Assembly: GCF_034424545.1 (NCBI RefSeq)
Contig: NZ_CP139971.1
Location: 496,001-560,000, forward strand
Length of the DNA: 64,000 nt
DNA from: Trinickia caryophylli
GTDB taxonomy: Bacteria > Pseudomonadota > Gammaproteobacteria > Burkholderiales > Burkholderiaceae
Reading direction: 5' to 3'
Shown here: piece by piece, positions 7,995-18,079 of the stretch
How positions within the stretch are numbered: position 1 is the first letter of the stretch
Layout: each line of letters starts with the position of its first letter
Program-made: the position numbers and the translations under genes
Notes under the pieces: model-generated
Seen by the model: only the letters and a program-made list of their open reading frames with translations
The model's database searches: none
Told to the model about the DNA's origin: nothing

Positions 7995-8144
7995 TCAATA
8001 GCCGCCGCTGCCGCTGCCTTTCGAGGTCGATGTGCCATACGACGGCGTGGATCCGTCCATGGTCGAGCATGCGCTGACCGAAAGCGATACCAGCGCGAGC
8101 GCCAGCACGGCGGCAAACGAGCAAAAAACACGGTGCAAGGTCAT
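7995..8144 (-). CDS. 49-residue lipoprotein heading the ECF sigma operon
   Basis: Start at 8144 with GGAGACGAAA as ribosome site. The product has a hydrophobic signal with lipobox L-S-V-S-A-C (Cys26), then a Ser/Gly/Thr-rich tail ending GSGSGGY. It ends 31 bases before the sigma factor start and lies directly downstream of the predicted ECF promoter (8211-8238). It is therefore the first gene of the sigma operon and may act as an envelope sensor partner; this is inference. It is short enough to be missed by automatic annotation. Confidence 0.7.
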   Translation of the reverse strand: MTLHRVFCSFAAVLALALVSLSVSACSTMDGSTPSYGTSTSKGSGSGGY

Positions 8145-8459
8145 TTTCGTCTCCTGGATCGGGCGGCTGTGCGGGAGAAGCCACGCATCGCACCCGTTGC
8201 CTCGTTCGACTTAACGCCTGGCCGCCCCGCTTTATTCCGTCCACATCGATTTTTTTGCGTGGGCGCGTCGCCCGAAAACGCCGCGTCAATTTCCATGTGT
8301 CCGTATTGCCGCAAAGCGCATTTCCGTGTGCAAACAAGCCCCACCCCTATGCTATGCTGCGAACACCCCGCTGCACGAGCGCGCGTTCGAGCACCGCTCC
8401 CATTCCCCGCCCGCGCGAGGCCCGCATCGCGCGGTGACGCAGACCGCATTCAATACACC
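8145..8459. other. Divergent promoter region between the ECF operon and the gntR gene
   Basis: A 315-base region containing the predicted ECF promoter (8211-8238, minus strand) and a 7-A run upstream of it (rc of 8250-8256). On the plus strand it must hold the gntR promoter; CTATGCTATG near 8347 is a short direct repeat of unknown meaning. No gene seen. Confidence 0.45.
8211..8238 (-). promoter_or_regulatory. Predicted ECF autoregulated promoter
   Basis: On the minus strand GGAATA (8238-8233), 16 bases, then CGTTAA (8216-8211). It is identical in layout to the element at 6544-6571. The ATG of the first gene is about 67 bases downstream. Basis: two independent copies with the same spacing beside an ECF sigma gene. 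Confidence 0.7.
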
Positions 8460-9188
8460 ATGGACTATCGGCATCTCAAGAATCGCAAGAGCATGCACGC
8501 GCGGATCGTGCAAGAACTCGGCATCGAGATCGTCAGCGGCAAATTCGCGCCCGGCGAACGCCTGCCGCCCGAACCGAGCCTGTGCGAAGCCTATGGCGTG
8601 AGCCGCCCCGTGTTGCGCGAGGCAACGCGCGTACTCGTGGCAAAGGGGCTCGTCACCTCGAAGCCGCGCGTGGGCAGCGTCGTCAAGCCGCGCGAGGAAT
8701 GGCACATGCTCGACCCCGACGTACTGTACTGGACGATCAGCAGTACGCCCGAGGGCGATTTCTTCCGCTCGTTGTTGACCGTGCGCCGGATCATCGAGCC
8801 CGCCGCGGCGGCGCTGGCCGCGACCGAGAGCACGGAAGAAGATCTGGCGCGCATCCGGCAGGCGTTCGCGCGCATGGAGCATGCATCGACGGCCGACGAC
8901 CTGCTCGACCCGGACCTCGAATTTCATCGCGCCATCATGGCGGCAACCCACAACGACATGCTGGCCTTCATCGGCAACATGATGTCGCTCGCGTTGTCGG
9001 AATCGATCAAGCTGACGAGCCGCCACCCTAATACCCATGCGCTTTCGCTGCCGCGCCACCGGGCGATTCTCACCGCCATCGAAAGCCGCGATCCGCTCGG
9101 CGCCCGCCAGGCGAGCCTCGTCCAACTCGAACATGCGCAGGCCGATGCCGAGACGATTCTCGAAGTCGCCGCGCGCAAGGTACGCTGA
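8460..9188 (+). CDS. GntR family regulator, FadR subfamily, probable arabinose-pathway regulator
   Basis: 242 residues. The N-terminal winged helix (residues about 10-75) has the GntR signature ERLPPEPSLCEAYGVSRPVLREA. The C-terminal FCD domain carries the metal/ligand-site pattern (EFHRAIMAATHN, and HRAILTAIESRD with His). It is transcribed toward the convergent arabinonate dehydratase gene. Given its neighbours, it probably senses an arabinose-pathway acid such as L-arabinonate or KDA and represses the divergent 11056/11381 promoters, where WATAG-N5-CTATT repeats occur. The ligand and target are inferred. Confidence 0.8.
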   Translation: MDYRHLKNRKSMHARIVQELGIEIVSGKFAPGERLPPEPSLCEAYGVSRPVLREATRVLVAKGLVTSKPRVGSVVKPREEWHMLDPDVLYWTISSTPEGDFFRSLLTVRRIIEPAAAALAATESTEEDLARIRQAFARMEHASTADDLLDPDLEFHRAIMAATHNDMLAFIGNMMSLALSESIKLTSRHPNTHALSLPRHRAILTAIESRDPLGARQASLVQLEHAQADAETILEVAARKVR

Positions 9189-9191
9189 GCG

Positions 9192-9218
9192 CGCATCCAG
9201 CGCATCCAGCGCATCCAG
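9192..9218. repeat. Three tandem copies of CGCATCCAG
   Basis: A perfect 9-bp repeat at 9192-9200, 9201-9209 and 9210-9218, immediately after the gntR stop codon. Probably slippage-derived; no function apparent. Confidence 0.8.
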
Positions 9219-9243
9219 CGCAGGCACGCGAAACAAACGCCGC

Positions 9244-9274
9244 GGGCGGCGAGCGCGTTACACGCTCGCCGCCC
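9244..9274. terminator. Strong hairpin between convergent genes
   Basis: GGGCGGCGAGCG (9244-9255) pairs perfectly with CGCTCGCCGCCC (9263-9274) around a 7-base loop. It sits between the convergent gntR and dehydratase genes and probably ends both transcripts; no T-tract follows. Confidence 0.65.
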
Positions 9275-9313
9275 GTCTCCGCTTCGGCTTGCTGTCCCGC
9301 TGTGTCTCGCGGA

Positions 9314-11056
9314 TCAGTGCGAGTGCGGGGGCACCTCCGCGCCGCGGCAGCCGACGAGGAAGTCGAAATCGCATCCCTCGTCCGCCTGCAGCACGTGATC
9401 CACGTACAGATTGCGATAGCCGCTCGCATCCTTCGGCGATTGGCGAACGCCCTCCTTCCATTCGGCGAGGCGTGCGGTCATCTCCTCTTCGCCGATCTCG
9501 AGACGCAGGCTCCCCGCTTCGCAGTCGAGCGCGATCCAATCGCCGTTGCGCACGACCGCCAGCGGCCCGCCCGCACGCGCCTCGGGCGCAACATGCAGTA
9601 CCACCGTGCCGTACGCCGTGCCGCTCATGCGCGCATCGGAGATCCGTACCATGTCGGTCACCCCTTGCGCGAGCAGCTTCGGAGGCAGGCCCATGTTGCC
9701 GACCTCGGCCATGCCGGGGTAGCCCTTCGGCCCGCAGTTCTTCATGACGAGAATCGAATCGGCCGTCACATCGAGGTCAGGATCCGCGATGCGTGCCTTG
9801 TAATCGTCGAAGTTTTCGAAGACGACCGCGCGCCCGCGGTGGCGCAGCAGCGATGCCGTTGCGGCCGAGGGCTTGAGCACGGCGCCGCGCGGCGCAAGAT
9901 TGCCGCGTAGCACGCACAGGCCACCGTCGGCCACGAGCGGCGTATCGAGCGGGCGAATCACCTCGGCGTCGTAGATCGGCGCCTCCTTGCAGTTGTCCCA
10001 CAGCGATTGGCCGTTGGCCGTGAGCGCGGCGGGATGCGGCAGCAGGTTCGCCTCGCCGAGCCGGCGCACGACGCCCGGCAGGCCGCCCGCATAGTAGAAC
10101 TCCTCCATCAGAAAGCGCCCCGAGGGTTGCAGATCGACGATCGTAGGCGTGCCGCGGCCCACGCGCGTCCAGTCGTCGAGTTCGAGCGGTATGCCGATGC
10201 GCCCCGCGATCGCCTTCAAGTGAATGGCCGCGTTCGTCGAGCCACCAATGGCAGCGTTCACGCGAATCGCGTTTTCGAAGGCCTCGCGCGTCAGCAGCTT
10301 CGAAAGCCGCAGGTCCTGCTGGACCATCTCGACGATGCGCATGCCGGACAGGTGCGCGAGCACATAGCGGCGCGCATCGACGGCCGGAATCGCGGCATTG
10401 TGCGGAAGCGTCACGCCGAGCGCCTCCGCCATGCAGGCCATCGTCGATGCCGTACCCATGGTGTTGCACGTGCCGGCCGAGCGCGACATGCCGGCCTCGG
10501 CCGACATGAACTCGTGAATGGAGATCTTGCCGGCCTTCACCTGCTCGCTCAGTTGCCAGACAACTGTGCCCGAGCCAATGTCGCGGCCCTGATGCTTGCC
10601 GTTGAGCATCGGTCCGCCACTCACGAGGATGGCGGGCACGTCGCAGCTCGCCGCGCCCATCAGCAGCGCGGGGGTCGTCTTGTCACAGCCGGCCAGCAGC
10701 ACCACCGCGTCGATCGGATTGCCGCGGATCGACTCTTCCACATCCATGCTCGCGAGGTTGCGCGTGAACATGGCCGTCGGCCGCAGATTCGATTCGCCGT
10801 TCGAGAAAACCGGGAATTCGACCGGAAAGCCCCCCGCTTCATATATGCCGCGCTTCACGTGCTCGGCGAGCTTGCGGAAGTGCGCGTTGCAGGGCGTGAG
10901 TTCCGACCACGTGTTGCAGATGCCGATGATGGGCTTGCCGTCGAACTCGTGGTCGGGAATGCCCTGGTTCTTCATCCAGCTGCGATACATGAAACCGTTC
11001 TTGTCGGCGGTGCCGAACCATTGGGCAGAACGGAGCTTGCGTGTCTTGTCGGTCAT
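9314..11056 (-). CDS. araC: L-arabinonate dehydratase (IlvD/Edd family)
   Basis: Converts L-arabinonate to 2-keto-3-deoxy-L-arabinonate (KDA) in the non-phosphorylating arabinose pathway. 580 residues, as in the characterised Rhizobium leguminosarum enzyme, which it strongly resembles. The Fe-S ligands are visible: Cys56 (ELTPCN), Cys124 (AGCDKTTPA) and Cys197 (TCNTMG); the C-terminal ARMSGTAYG matches the catalytic Ser region. The ATG at 11056 gives MTDKTRKLRS, the usual N-terminus. Nomenclature follows Azospirillum, where araC is the dehydratase; it must not be confused with the E. coli regulator AraC. Divergent from the YtfQ-like importer operon. D-fuconate or related sugar acids are alternative substrates. 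Confidence 0.85.
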   Translation of the reverse strand: MTDKTRKLRSAQWFGTADKNGFMYRSWMKNQGIPDHEFDGKPIIGICNTWSELTPCNAHFRKLAEHVKRGIYEAGGFPVEFPVFSNGESNLRPTAMFTRNLASMDVEESIRGNPIDAVVLLAGCDKTTPALLMGAASCDVPAILVSGGPMLNGKHQGRDIGSGTVVWQLSEQVKAGKISIHEFMSAEAGMSRSAGTCNTMGTASTMACMAEALGVTLPHNAAIPAVDARRYVLAHLSGMRIVEMVQQDLRLSKLLTREAFENAIRVNAAIGGSTNAAIHLKAIAGRIGIPLELDDWTRVGRGTPTIVDLQPSGRFLMEEFYYAGGLPGVVRRLGEANLLPHPAALTANGQSLWDNCKEAPIYDAEVIRPLDTPLVADGGLCVLRGNLAPRGAVLKPSAATASLLRHRGRAVVFENFDDYKARIADPDLDVTADSILVMKNCGPKGYPGMAEVGNMGLPPKLLAQGVTDMVRISDARMSGTAYGTVVLHVAPEARAGGPLAVVRNGDWIALDCEAGSLRLEIGEEEMTARLAEWKEGVRQSPKDASGYRNLYVDHVLQADEGCDFDFLVGCRGAEVPPHSH

Positions 11057-11229
11057 GTCGGTGTCTTTTCGTAGAAGCGTCGAAAATAGTCTTACTTTTT
11101 CAGCCCGAGCGTCGCTCAACCACTATTTGAGAAAGGCTAACTTTTGGTTGACGGGTCAGGCTCGTCAGCTTTCAATCTGCACGAGATTTCGCGGTAAATG
11201 CCTGCAAATCCCCGTATCGACCGCATAGA

Positions 11230-11244
11230 AATAGCATGACTATT
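11230..11244. promoter_or_regulatory. Candidate GntR operator 1
   Basis: AATAG-CATGA-CTATT, a 5-bp inverted repeat with 5-base centre, upstream of both divergent arabinose transcription units. A second copy follows 66 bp downstream. Confidence 0.45.
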
Positions 11245-11295
11245 AGATTCGGTGTGCTGGGGAAAACGCTAATCGCGGCGTCTTGTCGCCATGCC

Positions 11296-11310
11296 TATAG
11301 TTTGGCTATT
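11296..11310. promoter_or_regulatory. Candidate GntR operator 2
   Basis: TATAG-TTTGG-CTATT, the same inverted repeat as at 11230-11244, located 71 bases before the ytfQ-like start codon. Confidence 0.45.
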
Positions 11311-11380
11311 TCCGAACGCAGCACCATGGCGGGGCGACCCGCGGCAACAACGACAAACCACGAGAAGACCGGAGACGAAG

Positions 11381-12346
11381 ATGAGACGCACCGTACGCCA
11401 GGCAGTGAGTGCCCTGTTCGCAGTCACTCTTTTCTCGGCCGCTGCCGTCGGCCATGCAGAAGACAAGAAGATCACGCTGGGCTTTGCGCAGGTTGGCGCG
11501 GAAAGCGCCTGGCGCACCGCGAACACCGTATCGGTCAAGCAGGCCGCGAAAGATGCCGGAATCAACCTCAAGTTCTCCGATGCGCAGCAAAAGCAGGAGA
11601 ACCAGATCAAGGCGATCCGCTCGTACATCGCGCAGAAGGTCGACGTGATCGCGTTCTCGCCCGTCGTGGAATCCGGCTGGGAGCCCGTGCTGCAGGAAGC
11701 GAAGCGCGCCCATATTCCCGTGGTGCTGACCGACCGCAACATCGACGTGAAGGACAAGGACCTCTACGTCACGATGATCGGCTCGGACTTTCTGGAAGAA
11801 GGCCGGCGCGCCGGCAAGTGGCTCGAGGAACGCTATAAGAACGATCAAGGCCCGATCAACATCGCGGAGCTGCAGGGAACGGTCGGCTCGGCGCCCGCCA
11901 ACGATCGTCACTCCGGCCTGATGGAAGTGATCAAGAACGATCCGAAGTTCAAGATCATCGCCTCGCAAAGCGGCGACTTCACGCTCGCGGGTGGCAAGCA
12001 GGTCATGGAAGCGTTCGTGAAGACCTACGGCAAAAAGATCAATGTCGTGTATGCGCATAACGACGACATGGCGCTCGGCGCGATCCAGGCGATGGAAGAA
12101 GCGGGTATCAAGCCCGGCAAGGACGTGAGCGTGGTGTCGTTCGACGCGACGAAGGGCGGCTTCCAGGCGATGATGGCCGGCAAGATCAACGTCGACGTGG
12201 AGTGCTCGCCGCTGCTCGGGCCGCAGCTCATGTCCGCCGTGAAGGATATCGTTGCCGGCAAGCAACTGCCGAAGCGCATCGTCACCAACGAGACGGTGTT
12301 CCCGATGGAAACCGCGGCGCAGGTTTTCCCGCAGCGCAAGTACTGA
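11381..12346 (+). CDS. ytfQ: Sugar ABC transporter periplasmic binding protein, YtfQ type
   Basis: 321 residues. Signal peptide MRRTVRQAVSALFAVTLFSAAAVGHA; the mature protein is a periplasmic-binding fold of the LacI/RbsB group (ITLGFAQVGAESAWR, VVLTDRNIDV, VVYAHNDDMALGAI). It resembles E. coli YtfQ, which binds galactofuranose, and the AraU-type proteins that import arabinose or arabinosides. The start has GGAGACGAAG upstream. First gene of a run of importer and catabolic genes reaching 21721. In this context L-arabinose in furanose form or arabinosides are likely ligands. Confidence 0.85.
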   Translation: MRRTVRQAVSALFAVTLFSAAAVGHAEDKKITLGFAQVGAESAWRTANTVSVKQAAKDAGINLKFSDAQQKQENQIKAIRSYIAQKVDVIAFSPVVESGWEPVLQEAKRAHIPVVLTDRNIDVKDKDLYVTMIGSDFLEEGRRAGKWLEERYKNDQGPINIAELQGTVGSAPANDRHSGLMEVIKNDPKFKIIASQSGDFTLAGGKQVMEAFVKTYGKKINVVYAHNDDMALGAIQAMEEAGIKPGKDVSVVSFDATKGGFQAMMAGKINVDVECSPLLGPQLMSAVKDIVAGKQLPKRIVTNETVFPMETAAQVFPQRKY

Positions 12347-12397
12347 GCCGCGCTTGTCTGACCATCGATCGACCGCGATTTGCCTGAACGAACGCCT

Positions 12398-13930
12398 ATG
12401 ACCGGTTCACTCGTACTCGAAACCGTCGGCCTCACCAAGTCGTTTCCCGGCGTCCATGCGCTGCGCGATGTCGGCCTGCGCCTGTTCGCCGGGGAAATCC
12501 ATACGCTGATGGGGCAAAACGGCGCGGGCAAATCCACGCTCATCAACGTGCTGACGGGCGTGCACACGCACGATGCGGGAGAGATCCTCATCGACGGCAA
12601 GCCCGTCAGCTTCGCCGCACCGCTCGAAGCCGAGGCCGCCGGCATTCGCACGCTCTACCAGGAAGTCAATCTCTGCCCGAACCTCTCAGTCGCGGAGAAC
12701 ATCTTCGCGGGCCGGCAGCCCCGCCGCCGCGGCGCGATCGATTGGAAGGCGATCCGCAAAGGCGCGGAGTCCGCGCTGGCGGAACTGAATGTGTCGCTCG
12801 ACGTGACGAAGTCGCTCGACACCTACTCCATCGCCGTGCAGCAGATGGTTGCCATCGCGCGCGCCGTCAGTGTCGAGGCGCGCGTGCTGATTCTCGACGA
12901 GCCGACCTCGAGCCTCGACGACAGCGAGGTGGCACGGCTCTTCGACGTATTGCGCAAGCTGAAGCGGTCGGGCATGGCGATTCTCTTCGTCACGCACTTT
13001 CTCGAGCAGACCTACGCCGTTTCCGACCGTATCACCGTCATGCGTAACGGCGAGCGCGAGGGCGAGTATCTCGCCAAGGATCTGCCCGTCGATACGCTCG
13101 TCGAAAAGATGGTCGGCGACGCGCGCATGGCCCAGCGTCAGGCCGGCGCCGACGACGCGCGCAACGTCCAGGCGGCCGTCGAGCCGGGCGCGGAGGGCGC
13201 GGCGCGCTTTCGCATGCAGGGCGTGGGGCGGCGCGGGCTGCTCTACCCCGTCGATCTTTCCATCGAGCCCGGCTCCATCGTGGGCCTCGCGGGCCTGCTC
13301 GGCTCCGGACGCACGGAAACGGCGCAACTGCTCTTCGGCGCGCAGCGCGCCGACACGGGCAGCATCACCGTCGACGGCAAGCCGGTGAAGCTGGGCTCGC
13401 CGCGCCATGCCGTACGCCACGGCATCGGCTATTGCCCCGAGGATCGCAAGAAGGAAGGCATCGTCGCGGCATTGTCGATACGCGAAAACATCGTCCTCGC
13501 GCTGCAGGCGCGCCGCGGCTGGTGGCGCCCGCTCGGGCGCGCACGCGAACGGCGCATCGCCAACGAATACATCAAGGCGCTCGGGATTCGCGCACGCGAC
13601 GCCGAGCAGCCGATCGAACTGCTCTCCGGCGGTAATCAGCAAAAAGCGTTGCTCGCCCGCTGGCTCGCGATCGAACCGCGCATGCTGATCCTCGACGAGC
13701 CGACGCGCGGCATCGACGTGGCCGCCAAGTTCGACATCATGGACCGCGTGCTCGCGCTGTGTGCGAAAGGTCTCGGCATTTTGCTGATTTCGTCCGAACT
13801 CGGCGAAGTACTGCGCGTGAGCCATCGTGTGGCCGTGCTGCGCGATCGACGCAAAGTGGCCGAGCTCGCCGGCGACGGCCTCGACGAAGACCAGGTCTAC
13901 AGGCTCATCGCCGGAGGCCAAGCCTCATGA
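12398..13930 (+). CDS. ytfR: Sugar ABC transporter ATP-binding protein, YtfR type
   Basis: 510 residues with two ABC domains (about 5-240 and 265-505), the sugar-importer arrangement. First Walker A is GQNGAGKST and Walker B LILDEPTSSL; the second half has GLLGSGRTET in place of a canonical Walker A, LSGGNQQK signature and [12 protein letters not shown]. It energises import with the YtfQ, YtfT and YjfF partners. The ATG at 12398 is 51 bases after ytfQ and its stop overlaps the next start (ATGA). Confidence 0.88.
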   Translation: MTGSLVLETVGLTKSFPGVHALRDVGLRLFAGEIHTLMGQNGAGKSTLINVLTGVHTHDAGEILIDGKPVSFAAPLEAEAAGIRTLYQEVNLCPNLSVAENIFAGRQPRRRGAIDWKAIRKGAESALAELNVSLDVTKSLDTYSIAVQQMVAIARAVSVEARVLILDEPTSSLDDSEVARLFDVLRKLKRSGMAILFVTHFLEQTYAVSDRITVMRNGEREGEYLAKDLPVDTLVEKMVGDARMAQRQAGADDARNVQAAVEPGAEGAARFRMQGVGRRGLLYPVDLSIEPGSIVGLAGLLGSGRTETAQLLFGAQRADTGSITVDGKPVKLGSPRHAVRHGIGYCPEDRKKEGIVAALSIRENIVLALQARRGWWRPLGRARERRIANEYIKALGIRARDAEQPIELLSGGNQQKALLARWLAIEPRMLILDEPTRGIDVAAKFDIMDRVLALCAKGLGILLISSELGEVLRVSHRVAVLRDRRKVAELAGDGLDEDQVYRLIAGGQAS

Positions 13931-14976
13931 CACTCCTCACCCGCATCGTGCGTGCCGCCTCGCGGCATGCACTCGTCTGGCCTGCTCTCACGCTCGCGCT
14001 GCTCGTCGGGCTCGATGTCGCGCACCGGGCCGATTTCCTCGCGATCACGATGCTCGACGGGCATCTGTTCGGCGCCCCGATCGACATTCTCAATCGCGCC
14101 GCCCCGCTCGTTATCGTCTCGCTCGGCATGACGCTCGTGATCGCCACGCGCGGAGTCGATATCTCCGTGGGCACGGTGGTGGCCATTGCAGGCGCAACCG
14201 CCGCGACGCTGCTGGCGGACGATCCCGCCAACACGGGGCGGGCCGTTGCCGCCGCACTGGCCGTGGGCCTCGTGGCGGGCGCCTGGAACGGGTTGCTCGT
14301 CGCCTTCATCGGCATGCAGCCGATCATCGCCACGCTGATCCTCATGGTGGCGGGGCGCGGCGTCGCGCAACTGCTGACCGATGGGCAGATCATTCCGATC
14401 TCCGCGCCGAAGTACCTGGCGCTCGGCGGCGGCTACCTGGCCACCGTGCCGTGCTCGGTCTGGATCGCGCTGGCGGCGGTGATCGTCACGGCGCTGCTCG
14501 TCGATCGTACGGCGCTCGGGCTTTTCATCCGCGCGATCGGCATCAACCCCGTGGCGACGCGCCTCGTCGGGCTGCGTTCGAGCGCGATCGTGTTCGGCGT
14601 CTATGTCTGCTGCGGTCTGGCCGCCGCACTCGCCGGTGTCATCACGAGTTCGAACGTGCGCAGCGCCGACGGTAACAACGCGGGCCTGCTGCTGGAACTC
14701 GACGCGATTCTCGCCGTGACGCTCGGCGGCACTTCCCTTGCGGGCGGCCGTTTCTCGCTCGCGGGTACCGTGCTCGGCGCACTCATCATTCAGACGCTCA
14801 CGTATACGACGTACTCGATCGGCGTGCCGCCGGAGGCGACGCTCGTCGTCAAGGCAATCGTCGTGCTCGTCGTGAGCATCGTTCAGTCGGCCACCGCGCG
14901 CGACGTGCTGACACGCGCCATCGCTCGAGCGCTGGCCGGCATGCGCGCCCCATCCGTCAACGAGGCAGCGAAATGA
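13927..14976 (+). CDS. ytfT: Sugar ABC transporter permease, YtfT type
   Basis: 349 residues, about 8-10 membrane helices, BPD_transp_2 family. The family loop LVIATRGVDISVGTVVAI and the EAA-like AIGINPVATRLVGL are visible. Overlaps ytfR and yjfF by four bases at each end, so translation of the four genes is coupled. Works as a heterodimer with the product of the next gene. Confidence 0.88.
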   Translation: MTLLTRIVRAASRHALVWPALTLALLVGLDVAHRADFLAITMLDGHLFGAPIDILNRAAPLVIVSLGMTLVIATRGVDISVGTVVAIAGATAATLLADDPANTGRAVAAALAVGLVAGAWNGLLVAFIGMQPIIATLILMVAGRGVAQLLTDGQIIPISAPKYLALGGGYLATVPCSVWIALAAVIVTALLVDRTALGLFIRAIGINPVATRLVGLRSSAIVFGVYVCCGLAAALAGVITSSNVRSADGNNAGLLLELDAILAVTLGGTSLAGGRFSLAGTVLGALIIQTLTYTTYSIGVPPEATLVVKAIVVLVVSIVQSATARDVLTRAIARALAGMRAPSVNEAAK

Positions 14977-16073
14977 AGGCCGCCCTCTCGCGGCTTCTCG
15001 ATCCGCGCACGCTGCCGATCGCCGTCACCGTCATCCTGTTCTGTGCGCTGTTCGGATTCGGCTCGGCGATGTACACGGGGTTCGGCTCCGTGCAGGTCCT
15101 GCTGAGCCTGCTCGTCGACAACGCCTTCTTGCTGATCGTGGCGATCGGCACCACGTTCGTCATCGTCTCCGGCGGGATCGATCTCTCGGTCGGCGCCGTC
15201 GTGGCATTCACGACGATCGTCTGCGCGATCTGCGCCGAACGGCTGCATTGGCCCGTGTGGGCCGTCGCTCCGTTCGTGCTCGCACTCGGGGCGGGCTACG
15301 GCGCGGCGATGGGTGCGCTGATCCATTTCTTCCGGCTGCAGCCGTTCATCGTTACGCTGGCGGGAATGTTTCTCGCGCGCGGCGCGTGCTTTCTGATCAC
15401 GACGCAATCGATCCAGATTCAGGAGCCCTCGTTCCACGCGCTCGCGAGCTTTCATCTGTCCATCGGCAGCGGCGAGCTCAACGCCGGTGCGCTGATCGCA
15501 CTCGCGATGCTTGCGGTGGCCCTCTATATCGCCCATTTCACGCGCTTCGGCCGCAACGTCTATGCGATCGGCGGCAACGAAAAATCGGCACTGCTGATGG
15601 GGCTGCCCGTCGCGCGCACGAAGATCGGCGTCTATGCATTCGGCGGGCTGTGCTCGGCGCTCGGCGGCCTCGTGTTCACGCTCTACGTGCTATCCGGCTA
15701 TGGCCTGCAGGCACAGGGCATGGAGCTCGATGCGATCGCCGCGACCGTGATTGGCGGCACGCTGCTCACGGGCGGCGTGGGCTATGTGATTGGATCTGTG
15801 TTCGGCGTCGGCGTGCTCGGCACGATCCAGACGCTGATCACGTTCGACGGCACGCTCAGCTCATGGTGGACGCGCATCGTCATCGGCGCCCTGCTCTGCG
15901 CATTCTGTCTGCTTCAGCGCGTGATCGAGCGGCAGGCTGCGCGCCGAAAATCGAGCGGCTCCGGCTTCGGCGGACGCGCTCATACTCAAACCGAGCCGGG
16001 CGCAAGCGGTGAAAACGCGATGCCGCTCGGCCTGAGCGAGCGCGCGATCGACGCGCAGCCGCTCGCCCGATAG
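14973..16073 (+). CDS. yjfF: Sugar ABC transporter permease, YjfF type
   Basis: 366 residues. Multi-helix BPD_transp_2 permease with FVIVSGGIDLSVGAVVAF and AIGGNEKSALLMGLPV. The last ~45 residues (from RRKSSGSGFGG) are a hydrophilic tail longer than in E. coli YjfF. Second permease of the galactofuranose/arabinofuranose-type importer. The catabolic gene at 16098 follows after 24 bases. Confidence 0.88.
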   Translation: MKAALSRLLDPRTLPIAVTVILFCALFGFGSAMYTGFGSVQVLLSLLVDNAFLLIVAIGTTFVIVSGGIDLSVGAVVAFTTIVCAICAERLHWPVWAVAPFVLALGAGYGAAMGALIHFFRLQPFIVTLAGMFLARGACFLITTQSIQIQEPSFHALASFHLSIGSGELNAGALIALAMLAVALYIAHFTRFGRNVYAIGGNEKSALLMGLPVARTKIGVYAFGGLCSALGGLVFTLYVLSGYGLQAQGMELDAIAATVIGGTLLTGGVGYVIGSVFGVGVLGTIQTLITFDGTLSSWWTRIVIGALLCAFCLLQRVIERQAARRKSSGSGFGGRAHTQTEPGASGENAMPLGLSERAIDAQPLAR

Positions 16074-16097
16074 TGGATCTCAACGAGGAGTCGAATA

Positions 16098-17968
<1,871 letters not shown>

Positions 17969-18079
17969 GGCAGCCGCGAAACATATCACGACCGGATCAT
18001 GAAGCCGCTGCCAAGCGGCAGCCTTATCGATTTACCAACCACACCACCGGCCCGCCGGGCCGAAACCAAGGAGACATGT

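Larger units (their letters stand above)
11057..11380. other. Divergent control region of the arabinose genes
   Basis: A 324-base region between the dehydratase and ytfQ-like gene, lower in GC than the flanking genes. It contains two inverted repeats WATAG-N5-CTATT (11230-11244, 11296-11310) and a weaker copy AATAG-N5-CTTTT (11085-11099). No gene seen. Confidence 0.5.

Noticed and set aside
9192..9218. Short tandem repeats considered as a CRISPR remnant
   Set aside because: Units are 9 bp without spacers and no cas genes are present; simple slippage repeat.
9314..11056. Housekeeping dihydroxy-acid dehydratase (IlvD)
   Set aside because: N-terminal GTADKNGFMYRSWMKNQG and the gene context match sugar-acid (arabinonate) dehydratases instead.
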